From contig CAZSGY010000006.1 of NCBI GenBank assembly GCA_964606975.1, positions 1-64,000 of the forward strand: a stretch of DNA of 64,000 nucleotides. Direction: 5' to 3'. The translations under genes and the position numbers were made by a program. The notes beneath the pieces are model-generated. The model made no database searches. It was not told the origin of the DNA and saw nothing but the letters and a program-made list of their open reading frames with translations. This document shows, piece by piece, positions 25,073 through 34,504 of the stretch; positions within the stretch are counted from its first letter, which is position 1, and the number at the start of each line of letters is the position of its first letter. The DNA is from UBA8517 sp964606975 (GTDB taxonomy: Bacteria; Patescibacteriota; Microgenomatia; UBA8517).

Positions 25073-28000
25073 ATGGAACAATTAGCAGATCTTAAAAATT
25101 TAACAGATTTCAAAAGCCTTGTTATTACGTTAGCCTCTCCGGAGGAGATTCGTGCATGGTCTCGCGGTGAAGTGACCAAGCCGGAAACTATTAATTACAG
25201 AACGCTGAAGCCGGAAAAAGACGGTCTTTTTGATGAAAGGATTTTCGGACCCACCAAAGATTGGGAATGTTACTGTGGAAAATATAAGAGAATCAGATAC
25301 AAAGGGGTTATTTGTGATAAATGTGGAGTCGAAGTAACTGAGGCCAGAGTCAGGCGTGAGAGAATGGGTCATATTACTTTGGCCACGCCGGTTGCTCACG
25401 TTTGGTTCTTTAAAGGAGCGCCCAGCAAGATCTCTTTACTTTTAGGAGTGGCTCCGAGGGGAATCGAACAGGTAATTTACTTTGCCAGATATTTAGTTAC
25501 CGAAGTTGACGAAGAGAAAAGAAAAATTGCCCTGAAAAATATACAGGAAGCCAGAGAGGAAAGCTTGGCTGATATCGCTGAAAACTTCAAAGGCAGGCGC
25601 GATGCACTTAAGGTTGAAGAAAACGAAGCCAAAGATAAAATTAAAACAAAAATTAAAGACAAAGAACAGGCATCGTTGGCCATGGCCGAAATTGAACTTA
25701 ATTTGCGCAAGAAAGAAGCAGCGCTATCTGAAGAAGAGAAAAATACTGAGTCAAGGACCAACCAGCTTTTTGAAAACTTAACTGTCATTATAAAGGGCTT
25801 AAAACCGTTAAGTATTTTGAGCGAGGAAGAATTTGATGAACTATACGAACATCAGGCTACGGACTTCTTTACAGCCAAAATGGGAGCGGATGCCGTTTTG
25901 GAAGCCATTAACAAGATTAATCTTGAAGAGGTTTCAAAGGAACTTCGTGAAGAAATTAATTCTACAAAGGGTGGAAGTTCAAAATATATAAAGATTGTCA
26001 AAAGACTTAAACTTGTTGACGGACTTAAGCGTGCAAAAGTTAATCCGTCTTGGATGATTATGAAAGTTTTGCCGGTTTTGCCTCCGGACCTTCGTCCTAT
26101 GGTCCAGCTTTCAGGAGGCCGTTTTGCCACATCCGATCTCAACGATCTGTACAGAAGAGTTATTAACAGAAACAACAGACTTAAGCATCTCATCGGTTTG
26201 GGAGCGCCTGAAATAATTCTTAGAAATGAGAAGAGAATGCTTCAGGAGGCCGTTGATTCTTTGATTGATGCATCACAGAGAAAGGCTACCAGAAAATCCC
26301 GTGGCAGACAGCCATTAAGATCTCTTTCTGACATGCTTCGTGGAAAGCAGGGAAGATTCAGGCAAAACCTTTTGGGTAAACGTGTCGATTATTCGGGTAG
26401 AAGCGTTATTATCGTCGGGCCCGAACTTAAACTTACTCAATGCGGACTTCCCAAGGACATGGCCCTTGAAATGTTTAAACCCTTTGTCTTAAGAGAAATG
26501 ATTGCCAGAGGAATTGCCCCTAACGTTAAAAGTGCCAAAAACATGCTTGAAAGACGCCCGCCGGAAGTGTTCGATATCTTGGAGGAAATTACCAAAGACC
26601 ATCCGGTACTCTTAAACCGTGCTCCGACACTGCACAAACTGTCCATCCAATCATTTTACCCGGTACTTATTGAAGGAAGTGCCATTAGGCTCCATCCGGC
26701 GGTTTGTAGCGGATTTAATGCCGATTTTGACGGAGATCAGATGGCTGTACACGTTCCTTTGAGCGAAAAAGCTGTTGAAGAAGCGAGAACATTAATGCTT
26801 CCTACCAACAACTTATTGAAGCCTTCAGACGGAGGTCCGGCAGCAACACCTTCCAGCAAGGAAATTGCTCTCGGAGCGTTTTACCTGACATCCGAAGATG
26901 CACGACTGGATGCGTATCCGACAATTTTTGCTGACAAAGAAGAAGCTATTTTTGCACAACAAACCGGAAAAGTTGATATCAGGCAAAAAATTAAGGTCAG
27001 AATTGGTAAAGAAATTGTTGAGACGACCATTGGCAGACTCCTTTTTAATGAAGTTTTACCGGAGAATTTTGACTACATAAATGAATCAGTCACCTCTTCA
27101 GTAATCAAATCGTTATTTGTGAAGGCTTATGAGACTGTTTCGAGAGAAAGAGTTACCCAACTTGTTGACGATATCAAAGACCTGGGATTTTTCGGAGGCA
27201 CAATTTCCGGTATCTCATTTGGTATTTTTGATGCTAAAGTTTACCCACAGAAGGCAAAAGTATTAGAAGAAGCTGACAAGAAAGTTTCCGAAATTGAAGA
27301 AAACTTTAACCAAGGCCTTATCACCGCTGAGGAAAAAAGACGCTTAACTCAGGAAGTTTGGATCGATGTTTCTGAGGATTTGGCAGATAAGACCTGGAAT
27401 GAAATGGAACCGACAAATCCGATCCGCATTGTTATTGACGCCAAAGTTGGACGTGCATCAAGGGACCAGGTTAAGCAGTTGGCCGCTATTCGTGGTTTGG
27501 TCGTTGACCCTATGGGTAAAATTGTTGAACTGCCTATTAAGAGCAACTTTAGGGAAGGACTTTCGGTTTTTGAGTACGTTACATCATCCCGTGGTTCCAG
27601 AAAAGGACTTACAGATACAGCCATCAAGACCGCCGATGCAGGTTATTTAACAAGACGCTTAGTAGACGTTGCCCATGATTTGATAGTCAGACTTCCGGAT
27701 TGCGGTACCAAAGAATCCCAGGAGATCAGGAAGGATGTCAGATCCCAATCCTTCGCCGCCAGAATTTTCGGAAGATTTACAGCCAAAGACGTAATTGGTA
27801 AGGATGGTAAGACGGTTTTAGTTCCTGCAGGGGAGATAATTAGTCAGGAAATGGCCAAAAAGATTGACGAATCCGGAATAGAATCTGTTTTTGTTAGATC
27901 ACCCCTTACTTGTCAGGCAAGACATGGTATTTGTGCTAAATGTTATGGTTGGGATTTGGGTACAAAAAACTTGGTCGAAATCGGAATGCCTGTCGGAGTC

Positions 28001-28792
28001 GTTGCAGCTCAGTCAATCGGTGAGCCCGGAACCCAGCTTACACTTCGTACCAAACACTCTGCCGGCGTGGTCGGAGTCGACGTGACCCAGGGTCTTCCCA
28101 GGGTTGAGGAGCTTGTTGAAGCACGTCTTCCCAAAGTAGTCTCGGCCCTTTCTGAAATTACCGGTAAAGCCAGAGTTTCTGAAACTGACGAAGGTTGGAA
28201 AGTTGTCATTACTTCCAAAGGTACACCAAAAGAAGAAAAAGAATATATTATCCCCAAAACTTTGGAATTGGCAATTGAGGACGGAGAGTTAATCGATGCC
28301 GGCCGTGCTCTTGCCAAAGGTGCGCTTGATATCAAGGACATCCTTTCCATCAAAGGTTTGAGGGCAGCACAGGAGTACATAGTTGATGAGATTCAAAAAG
28401 TTTACGAATCCCAGGGCATTCCTATAAACGACAAGCACGTTGAAGTTATTGTCAGAAAAATGAGCGATGAAGTGAGAATTGTCACCACAGGAGACACACC
28501 TTTCCTTCCCGGCGAGTTGACATCGCGCGCGAACTTTAATGAAGAAAACGAAAAAGTATTGGCAGCCGGAGGCGAACCTGCAAGTGCACAACAAGTTGTA
28601 CTGGGTATTACCAGGCGCGCGCTTTACACTGATAGCTGGCTTTCCGCGGCATCATTTGAACAGACCACGGATGTGCTTACAGAGGCCTCACTTTTGGGAC
28701 GCGAAGATAGGCTTATAGGTCTAAAAGAAAATGTTATTATAGGTAGGCTTATCCCAGTATCTCCTGAGAGAGCGCAAATGACTCAAGTTTAA
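25073..28792 (+). CDS. rpoC: RNA polymerase beta' subunit
   Basis: The 1239 residues contain the N-terminal zinc site (CYCGKYKR...CDKCG), the catalytic NADFDGDQMAVHVP triad of Asp residues, the bridge/trigger region, and the second zinc motif CQARHGICAKCYG. A charged coiled-coil-like segment of about 90 residues (near 140-235) sits between the zinc site and the clamp core. The rpsL ATG follows one base after the stop, so polymerase and the str-type ribosomal genes share a transcript. Confidence 0.98.
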   Translation: MEQLADLKNLTDFKSLVITLASPEEIRAWSRGEVTKPETINYRTLKPEKDGLFDERIFGPTKDWECYCGKYKRIRYKGVICDKCGVEVTEARVRRERMGHITLATPVAHVWFFKGAPSKISLLLGVAPRGIEQVIYFARYLVTEVDEEKRKIALKNIQEAREESLADIAENFKGRRDALKVEENEAKDKIKTKIKDKEQASLAMAEIELNLRKKEAALSEEEKNTESRTNQLFENLTVIIKGLKPLSILSEEEFDELYEHQATDFFTAKMGADAVLEAINKINLEEVSKELREEINSTKGGSSKYIKIVKRLKLVDGLKRAKVNPSWMIMKVLPVLPPDLRPMVQLSGGRFATSDLNDLYRRVINRNNRLKHLIGLGAPEIILRNEKRMLQEAVDSLIDASQRKATRKSRGRQPLRSLSDMLRGKQGRFRQNLLGKRVDYSGRSVIIVGPELKLTQCGLPKDMALEMFKPFVLREMIARGIAPNVKSAKNMLERRPPEVFDILEEITKDHPVLLNRAPTLHKLSIQSFYPVLIEGSAIRLHPAVCSGFNADFDGDQMAVHVPLSEKAVEEARTLMLPTNNLLKPSDGGPAATPSSKEIALGAFYLTSEDARLDAYPTIFADKEEAIFAQQTGKVDIRQKIKVRIGKEIVETTIGRLLFNEVLPENFDYINESVTSSVIKSLFVKAYETVSRERVTQLVDDIKDLGFFGGTISGISFGIFDAKVYPQKAKVLEEADKKVSEIEENFNQGLITAEEKRRLTQEVWIDVSEDLADKTWNEMEPTNPIRIVIDAKVGRASRDQVKQLAAIRGLVVDPMGKIVELPIKSNFREGLSVFEYVTSSRGSRKGLTDTAIKTADAGYLTRRLVDVAHDLIVRLPDCGTKESQEIRKDVRSQSFAARIFGRFTAKDVIGKDGKTVLVPAGEIISQEMAKKIDESGIESVFVRSPLTCQARHGICAKCYGWDLGTKNLVEIGMPVGVVAAQSIGEPGTQLTLRTKHSAGVVGVDVTQGLPRVEELVEARLPKVVSALSEITGKARVSETDEGWKVVITSKGTPKEEKEYIIPKTLELAIEDGELIDAGRALAKGALDIKDILSIKGLRAAQEYIVDEIQKVYESQGIPINDKHVEVIVRKMSDEVRIVTTGDTPFLPGELTSRANFNEENEKVLAAGGEPASAQQVVLGITRRALYTDSWLSAASFEQTTDVLTEASLLGREDRLIGLKENVIIGRLIPVSPERAQMTQV

Positions 28793-28793
28793 T

Positions 28794-29213
28794 ATGCCAA
28801 CAGTAAATCAATTAGTCAGAACCGGCAGAAAAAGAATTCTAAGAAAGACCAAAACCACGGCTTTAAAGAGGTGGTTTAATGCTAAAACCAGAAAGTTTTC
28901 TGATTCACACTCTTCTTTCAAACGAGGGGTTGTCTTGGCTGTGCGTACGATGACACCTAAAAAGCCTAACTCTGCTCTGAGAAAAGTTGCCAGGGTACGC
29001 CTTTCCAATAAACAGGAAGTTACTGCTTATATTCCCGGTGAAGGACATGAACTTGCCGAGCATTCAATTATTATGATCAGGGGAGGGCGTGTTAAAGATC
29101 TCCCGGGTGTCAAATATCATGTAGTTCGCGGAAGATATGATACAACCGGGGTAAGCGGGCGCCAAGGCGGAAGAAGTAAGTATGGTGCCAAGAAAGGAAC
29201 ACCTACAAAATAA
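28794..29213 (+). CDS. rpsL: 30S ribosomal protein uS12
   Basis: The 139 residues carry the decoding-site motifs TPKKPNSALRKVARVRL and GRVKDLPGVKYH, which lie at the A-site. The segment between the N-terminal basic helix and the PKKPNSA loop is rather long and unusual (RWFNAKTRKFSDSHSS). It starts immediately after rpoC and precedes rpsG by 4 bases. Confidence 0.97.
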   Translation: MPTVNQLVRTGRKRILRKTKTTALKRWFNAKTRKFSDSHSSFKRGVVLAVRTMTPKKPNSALRKVARVRLSNKQEVTAYIPGEGHELAEHSIIMIRGGRVKDLPGVKYHVVRGRYDTTGVSGRQGGRSKYGAKKGTPTK

Positions 29214-29217
29214 CAAA

Positions 29218-29697
29218 ATGGCAAGAAGAGGAACCATCAGACCAAGAGAAATTCCAGCAGATCCACTTTATGGAAGCAAGCTGGTTACAAAACTAATAAA
29301 TCGTAGCATGATTGACGGTAAAAAATCCGTTGCCAGGCACGAAATTTACGAGGCTTTTGAGATGATCAAAGAAAAAGCCGGCACCGACCCTTTGAAAGTC
29401 TTCAATCAGGCACTGGAAAACATTAAACCGACAATGGAAGTACGACCAAGGCGCATTGGAGGTGCGGCCTATCAAGTTCCCCAACCGGTTCGTGGCATTA
29501 GACGTGAATCTTTAGCTATCAGATGGCTTATTACTGCAGCCAATGCCAGATCTAATTCAGAATTCCATACTTACAGCGCGAAATTAGCTGCTGAAATCAT
29601 GGATGCGGCCAGCGGTGAGGGTGCAGCTGTGAAGAAAAGAACGGATATGGAGAGGGTGGCCGAGGCCAATAAAGCCTTTGCTCACTTTAGATGGTAA
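29218..29697 (+). CDS. rpsG: 30S ribosomal protein uS7
   Basis: From ATG 29218 the protein is 159 residues, the normal length, with the conserved MIDGKKSVA, RRIGGAAYQVP and R.ESLAIRWL segments. uS7 nucleates assembly of the 3' domain of 16S rRNA and can repress its operon. A longer frame from 29182 overlaps rpsL and is not likely. Confidence 0.97.
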   Translation: MARRGTIRPREIPADPLYGSKLVTKLINRSMIDGKKSVARHEIYEAFEMIKEKAGTDPLKVFNQALENIKPTMEVRPRRIGGAAYQVPQPVRGIRRESLAIRWLITAANARSNSEFHTYSAKLAAEIMDAASGEGAAVKKRTDMERVAEANKAFAHFRW

Positions 29698-29745
29698 ACC
29701 AGTTTACTTTTGGAAGTTGTGTCTTTTGCTAGTGCAGAGTTCCCC

Positions 29746-29780
29746 ATTTAGAATTTAGCATTTAGCATTTAGAATTTATT
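29746..29780 (+). repeat. ATTTAGN heptamer array upstream of fusA
   Basis: Five consecutive 7-base units: ATTTAGA, ATTTAGC, ATTTAGC, ATTTAGA, ATTTATT, ending 5 bases before the fusA ATG. The same heptamer recurs upstream of rpsC and between hup and the ABC genes. Confidence 0.6.
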
Positions 29781-29785
29781 AATAT

Positions 29786-31954
29786 ATGGCAGAAGTAGCA
29801 AAGAAAAAGGCGGCAATAGTTATGACTGCGACTGAAGATCGCAATGTTTCCTATGAAAAAATTAGAAACATCGGGATTATTGCGCACATCGATGCCGGAA
29901 AAACCACCACAACAGAAAGACTCCTCTTTGAAACAGGAAGAACTTACAAATTGGGGAATGTGGATGAGGGAACCACTGTAACCGACTGGATGGCCCAGGA
30001 AAGAGAGCGCGGCATTACTATCGTTTCGGCAGCTATTACCGCTTTTTGGGATATCAAAGACAGTACTTCCGTTGAGGCCGGACATTACAGAATTAATATC
30101 ATTGATACTCCCGGCCACATCGATTTTACCGCTGAAGTTGAACGTTCCCTCAGAGTTTTAGACGGCGCTCTTATGGTTTTTGATGGTAGAACCGGAGTTG
30201 AAAGCCAATCCGAAACCGTTTGGAGACAAGCAGACAAATACAATGTTCCCAGGATTTGCGTTCTTAACAAATTAAATTTAATTGGAGCCGATTTTGAGTC
30301 TTCGATTAAGTCAATTAGGGAAAGACTCAGGGCCAATGCTTCACCGGTTATTGTTCCTATCGGTTTGGAACATGAACACAGGGGTGTAGTTGATCTTGTA
30401 AAAATGAAAGCATTTACCTATAAAGACGTAACTGACCACGCCTTGACTGAGGAAGAAATCCCGGCAGATATTCTCGAAACAGCCAAAAAATATAGAGCCG
30501 AGCTCATTGAAAAAGTTTCAGAGTTTGATGATGAAGCTTTAAATATGTATCTCGAGGGCAAAGAGCCCGATGAGGTAATTCTTAAAAGAGCAATCAGAAA
30601 AGGTGTCATAACAGGCAAATTCTTCCCGGTGTTCGGTGGAGATAATCGTACGGCAGAAAGTCAGCTTTTGCTGAATGGAGTTGTCGAGTATTTACCTTCC
30701 CCAATTGATCTGCCTCCCGTTCGCGGAACAAATCCCAAAACCGGCGGCGAAGAAGTCAGGGAAAGAAAAAATGAAGCTCCGATGAGTGCCTTGGCTTTTA
30801 AAGTCATGACAGACCCCCACGTCGGACGTTTGGTTTACATGAGAGTTTATTCCGGGTCTATCAAGGCCGGTCAGGAAGTTTACAACGCTTCAAAACAGAA
30901 AAATGAAAGGATTGGTAAATTAGTTCTTCTTCACGCGGACCAAAGAGAACTTATAGAAGAAGCTTTTGCAGGAGAGATTGTCGCTGTTGTTGGAGTTAAA
31001 GAGACTTCAACCGGTGACACCATTTGCGACCCTGCTCATCCAGCGATTCTTGAATCCATTTCATTTCCGGAACCGGTTATCTCTTTGGCAATCGAACCTG
31101 CAACAAAAAGCGATCAGGAAAAAATGGGTATTGCTCTAAATAAGCTTTCCGATGAAGATCCGACATTTAGAATTAAAAGCAACGCAGAAACCGGACAAAC
31201 AATTATTAGCGGAATGGGAGAGCTCCAGCTTGAAGTTTTGGTCGACCGTATGAAGAGAGAGTTTAACGTTATTGCCAATACCGGTGCGCCTCAAGTCGCT
31301 TACAAAGAAACAGTTAAAAAGATTGGTGAAGGGGAGGGTAAATACATCAGACAAACAGGAGGTCGTGGACAATACGGTCACTGTCTACTGCGTCTTGAGC
31401 CTTTGGGTAGAGGTGAGGGATTCGAGTTCAAAAGCGAAATCAAAGGTGGGGCAATTCCCCAAGAATATGTCCCGGCCATTGAAAAGGGTATCAAGGAGAA
31501 AATGGAAAATGGCGTCATGGCAGGCTTTCCGATGGTCGATATGCGGGCGGTTGTTTACGACGGAAGCTACCACGAAGTTGATTCTTCAGAAATGGCCTTT
31601 AAAATTGCCGGTTCAATGGCACTTGAAGACGCGTTCAAGCATTCCGAGCCCATACTTCTTGAGCCTATTATGAAAGTCGAAGTCTTTACTCCGGGTGAAT
31701 ATATGGGAGACGTAATTGGTGACCTTTCCAGCAAACGTGCCCAAGTTTCCGGAAGTGAAGAGAAAGCAGGCGAGACCGTTATTTATGCACAAGCTCCGCT
31801 TTCCGAGCTTTCAGGATATGCAACCAAACTTAGATCTCTTACCCAAGGGAGAGCAAGAGCTTATGTAGAACCGTCACACTATGACGAAGTTCCATCCCAC
31901 ATTGCAGCCCAGATAGTTGCGAAGAGCGGTAAGGTTGAAATGCCCAGAGGCTAA
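29786..31954 (+). CDS. fusA: elongation factor G with altered G4 and G5 motifs
   Basis: EF-G drives ribosomal translocation and recycling with GTP. The 722 residues have domains I-V in order; a 25-residue basic N-terminal extension precedes AHIDAGKTT (G1). ERERGIT (switch I) and DTPGHIDF (G3) are intact. G4, normally NKMD, reads NKLN, and G5, normally GSAFKNKG, reads GGDNRTAE. Both motifs read the guanine base; an Asp-to-Asn change in NKxD is known to shift EF-Tu from GTP to XTP. Domains II-V look normal (QTGGRGQYGH, LQVEVLVDRM-like). It remains the obvious EF-G of the str-type cluster. Confidence 0.94.
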   Translation: MAEVAKKKAAIVMTATEDRNVSYEKIRNIGIIAHIDAGKTTTTERLLFETGRTYKLGNVDEGTTVTDWMAQERERGITIVSAAITAFWDIKDSTSVEAGHYRINIIDTPGHIDFTAEVERSLRVLDGALMVFDGRTGVESQSETVWRQADKYNVPRICVLNKLNLIGADFESSIKSIRERLRANASPVIVPIGLEHEHRGVVDLVKMKAFTYKDVTDHALTEEEIPADILETAKKYRAELIEKVSEFDDEALNMYLEGKEPDEVILKRAIRKGVITGKFFPVFGGDNRTAESQLLLNGVVEYLPSPIDLPPVRGTNPKTGGEEVRERKNEAPMSALAFKVMTDPHVGRLVYMRVYSGSIKAGQEVYNASKQKNERIGKLVLLHADQRELIEEAFAGEIVAVVGVKETSTGDTICDPAHPAILESISFPEPVISLAIEPATKSDQEKMGIALNKLSDEDPTFRIKSNAETGQTIISGMGELQLEVLVDRMKREFNVIANTGAPQVAYKETVKKIGEGEGKYIRQTGGRGQYGHCLLRLEPLGRGEGFEFKSEIKGGAIPQEYVPAIEKGIKEKMENGVMAGFPMVDMRAVVYDGSYHEVDSSEMAFKIAGSMALEDAFKHSEPILLEPIMKVEVFTPGEYMGDVIGDLSSKRAQVSGSEEKAGETVIYAQAPLSELSGYATKLRSLTQGRARAYVEPSHYDEVPSHIAAQIVAKSGKVEMPRG

Positions 31955-31962
31955 AAATACTA

Positions 31963-31992
31963 TTGACAGGCACGATTAGCCTCAGCTATAAT
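31963..31992 (+). promoter_or_regulatory. tuf promoter
   Basis: Perfect TTGACA (31963-31968) and TATAAT (31987-31992) with an 18-base spacer just after fusA, so tuf-rpsJ can be made independently of the polymerase operon. The leader is about 57 bases. Confidence 0.65.
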
Positions 31993-32003
31993 TCAATCTC
32001 CGG

Positions 32004-32021
32004 CAAGGAAATTAACCCTTG
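32004..32021 (+). promoter_or_regulatory. short hairpin in tuf leader
   Basis: CAAGG (32004-32008) can pair with CCTTG (32017-32021) across an 8-base loop near the 5' end of the predicted tuf mRNA. The stem is short; function unknown. Confidence 0.2.
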
Positions 32022-32055
32022 TAAGTTAAAAAAGTCGGTAATATAATATATACCT

Positions 32056-33249
32056 ATGGCAGGTGAAGCAAAACAAAAATTTGAGAGAGCAAAACCACAC
32101 GTAAATGTTGGAACAATTGGTCATGTTGACCATGGTAAAACAACTTTAACTTCAGCCATCACTATGGTTTTGGCCAAAAAAGGCCTTGCACAAGCCAAGA
32201 AATACGAAGATATTGACAGTGCTCCGGAAGAAAGAGAAAGAGGAGTTACAATCAATCTTTCCCACCAAGAATACGAAACAACTAAGAGGCACTATGCCCA
32301 TATTGATGCCCCGGGTCATGCTGATTACATCAAAAACATGATCACCGGTGCAGCTCAAATGGATGGAGCAATTTTGGTTGTTTCAGCAGCCGACGGTCCA
32401 ATGCCCCAGACCCGCGAGCATGTTATTTTAGCCAAACAGGTTAATGTTCCTGCAATTGTAGTTTTCCTTAACAAATGCGACATGGTTTCCGACCCCGAAC
32501 TTATTGATTTGGTCGAGGCAGATGTAAGAGAACTTCTTAAAAAATACGGTTACCCGGGAGATGAAGTTCCGGTAATTAGAGGAAGCGCTTTGAAAGCTAT
32601 TGAAGGCGACGCAGAAGCCGAGAAAAAGATTGAAGAATTAATGGAAGCTGTCGATACCTATATTCCTGATCCTGTCCGCGAAATCGACAAACCTTTCTTA
32701 ATGGCTGTTGAAGATGTATTTACAATTCAAGGACGCGGAACTGTTGTTACAGGTAGGGTTGACAGAGGTATTATCAAAGTCAACGAAGAAATTGAGATAG
32801 TCGGACTTAAAGAGACTCAGAAATCGGTTGTTACAGGTCTTGAGATGTTTAGGAAGACCCTTGACGAAGCTCAAGCAGGCGACAATGTCGGAGTATTGCT
32901 TCGCGGAATTGAGAAAAGCCAGGTTGAGCGCGGTCAGGTTTTAGCCAAGTCGGGTTCATTGACACCTCACACAGATTTTGAAGCTGAAGTTTATATCTTG
33001 AGCAAGGAAGAAGGCGGACGTCATACACCATTCTTTAGCGGTTACAAACCCCAGTTTTACATTAAGACTGCAGACATTACAGGAGAAGCCACACTTCCGG
33101 AAGGAATCGAGATGGTCATGCCCGGAGACAATGCCAAGATGACCGTTAAACTTATTCAGCCTGTGGCCATGGAAGAAGGATTCAGATTTGCAATCAGAGA
33201 AGGTGGACACACCGTAGGTGACGGAGTCATAACCAAGATCCTTAAATAA
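32056..33249 (+). CDS. tuf: elongation factor Tu
   Basis: EF-Tu carries aminoacyl-tRNA to the ribosome. The 397 residues are full length with all G motifs normal: GHVDHGKTT, DAPGHADY (family usually DCPGHADY), NKCD and SALK. Domains II and III follow with the GRGTVVTGRV and RHTPFFSGYKPQFY segments. rpsJ follows 35 bases later, as in many str operons. Confidence 0.98.
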   Translation: MAGEAKQKFERAKPHVNVGTIGHVDHGKTTLTSAITMVLAKKGLAQAKKYEDIDSAPEERERGVTINLSHQEYETTKRHYAHIDAPGHADYIKNMITGAAQMDGAILVVSAADGPMPQTREHVILAKQVNVPAIVVFLNKCDMVSDPELIDLVEADVRELLKKYGYPGDEVPVIRGSALKAIEGDAEAEKKIEELMEAVDTYIPDPVREIDKPFLMAVEDVFTIQGRGTVVTGRVDRGIIKVNEEIEIVGLKETQKSVVTGLEMFRKTLDEAQAGDNVGVLLRGIEKSQVERGQVLAKSGSLTPHTDFEAEVYILSKEEGGRHTPFFSGYKPQFYIKTADITGEATLPEGIEMVMPGDNAKMTVKLIQPVAMEEGFRFAIREGGHTVGDGVITKILK

Positions 33250-33284
33250 TTGCGCCAAGGCGGCGGAAGCACATTAACCTTAAG

Positions 33285-33593
33285 ATGGCAAGCTCAAGAC
33301 TTAGAGTAAAACTCAAAAGTTACGATCATAGAGTAGTAGATGAGGCGGCAGCAAAAATAGTCGATACCGCTCTAGCTACTGGTGCAAAAATTGTAGGACC
33401 AATTCCACTCCCTACAAAAAGAAGCATGATGGCCGTCAAGGAATCTCCATTTACAGACAAAGACGCGCAGGAACATTATGAAGTTCTGGTGCATAAAAGA
33501 CTTATCGATATTATTGATCCCAGTGCGCGCACAGTTGATTCCCTTGGGAATTTAGATCTTCCGGCGGGCGTAAGTATCGAGATCAAGATGTAA
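33285..33593 (+). CDS. rpsJ: 30S ribosomal protein uS10 (NusE)
   Basis: The 102 residues match uS10, with YDHRVVDEAAAKIVDTA, GPIPLPTKRS and the C-terminal LDLPAGVSIEIKM. uS10 is also NusE, linking ribosome and polymerase. Normally it starts the S10 operon; here the next gene is on the other strand and rplC begins 2.3 kb away, so it is grouped with tuf instead. Confidence 0.97.
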   Translation: MASSRLRVKLKSYDHRVVDEAAAKIVDTALATGAKIVGPIPLPTKRSMMAVKESPFTDKDAQEHYEVLVHKRLIDIIDPSARTVDSLGNLDLPAGVSIEIKM

Positions 33594-33607
33594 GCCTCTT
33601 GGCTTAA

Positions 33608-34480
33608 TTATTTAAATTTAATTCCTTTCAAGTTCACCTTACAAGATAAAGGACTATCCACCACGATTGAGGCTCTCCAAAAATAGTTAAAGATTTTAAT
33701 TGGTAAAATAGGCTCAAAATATTTTAAATACGGCCTTAATTTTTTAGCCAATCCCCAAACAAATTTTGGTACCTCAATTTTTTTATATTTCTTGTTTTTG
33801 GAGATATAAATTTTTTCAAATATTTCCGCCAACGTGAGGTTTTCTGCGGCAAAGGAAATCACCTGCGGACTCATCTGCGAAGACTTAAGTATAAATTTTA
33901 CTGCGTCATCAACATAGATCAAAGCTACTTTCCCGGGCCAATCTAGCCTCGCAAAAAGGGACTTTTTGTCTACAAGCTTTCTCAGAAAATTTAAAAAACT
34001 ATTTTTTCTCGGATTTTCTCCCCAAACAGTCGGAAGTCTTATGATTGTCAATTTAAAGCCCTTCTTTTTAGATTCTGTAATAAGTATTTTTTCGGCTTCA
34101 AGTTTTGTTTTGCCGTATTTGTTGTTAGTGTACGGCTCGGTATTATTATCTATCGGCTTTTGGGTATCTCTTCTACCGGAAAAAATTGCCTGAGAGCTGG
34201 TAAAAATAAAATGTGTGTCCGGTCCCAATCGGGGGAGAGCTTTTAATAAATTCCTTGTTCCGATATCGTTGCATTTTTGATTGCGCTTTGAAGTGTCAGT
34301 GGCGGCCGCAAGATGAAAAATAAGCCTTGAGTTCTTTGGTATTTTCTCAAGCCCCTTGCCGGTTGCTAAATCGTGCTTTTTTGCATCCAGAATAAACACC
34401 TTTTCACCGGGATGTTTTTGCTTGATTAAGGGTAAAAGTTTTTTGCCGATGAATCCCGACGCGCCTGTTATAAGTATCAT
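33608..34480 (-). CDS. NAD-dependent epimerase/dehydratase (extended SDR)
   Basis: The 290 residues begin with the Rossmann nucleotide motif GASGFIGKKLLP, have FHLAA and the YGKTKLEAE active site with its Ser (FTSSQAIFS) upstream, and RLPTVWGEN of the sugar-binding half. This family converts nucleotide sugars (for example 4-epimerases, dehydratases). The substrate cannot be told. It is convergent with rpsJ (14 bases apart) and divergent from a membrane protein, and is inserted in what is normally the S10 operon. Confidence 0.87.
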   Translation of the reverse strand: MILITGASGFIGKKLLPLIKQKHPGEKVFILDAKKHDLATGKGLEKIPKNSRLIFHLAAATDTSKRNQKCNDIGTRNLLKALPRLGPDTHFIFTSSQAIFSGRRDTQKPIDNNTEPYTNNKYGKTKLEAEKILITESKKKGFKLTIIRLPTVWGENPRKNSFLNFLRKLVDKKSLFARLDWPGKVALIYVDDAVKFILKSSQMSPQVISFAAENLTLAEIFEKIYISKNKKYKKIEVPKFVWGLAKKLRPYLKYFEPILPIKIFNYFWRASIVVDSPLSCKVNLKGIKFK

Positions 34481-34488
34481 GTTTTAGC

Positions 34489-34496
34489 AGTATAAT
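34489..34496. promoter_or_regulatory. symmetric bidirectional -10 element
   Basis: Plus-strand TATAAT (34491-34496) and minus-strand TATACT (complement of 34489-34494) overlap by four bases. Each box ends 8 bases before its own ATG (34505 and 34480). Confidence 0.5.
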
Positions 34497-34504
34497 ACTT
34501 CCGC

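Noticed and set aside
29746..29780. A CRISPR-like array before fusA
   Set aside because: Units are 7 bases with no spacers; it is a simple tandem repeat.
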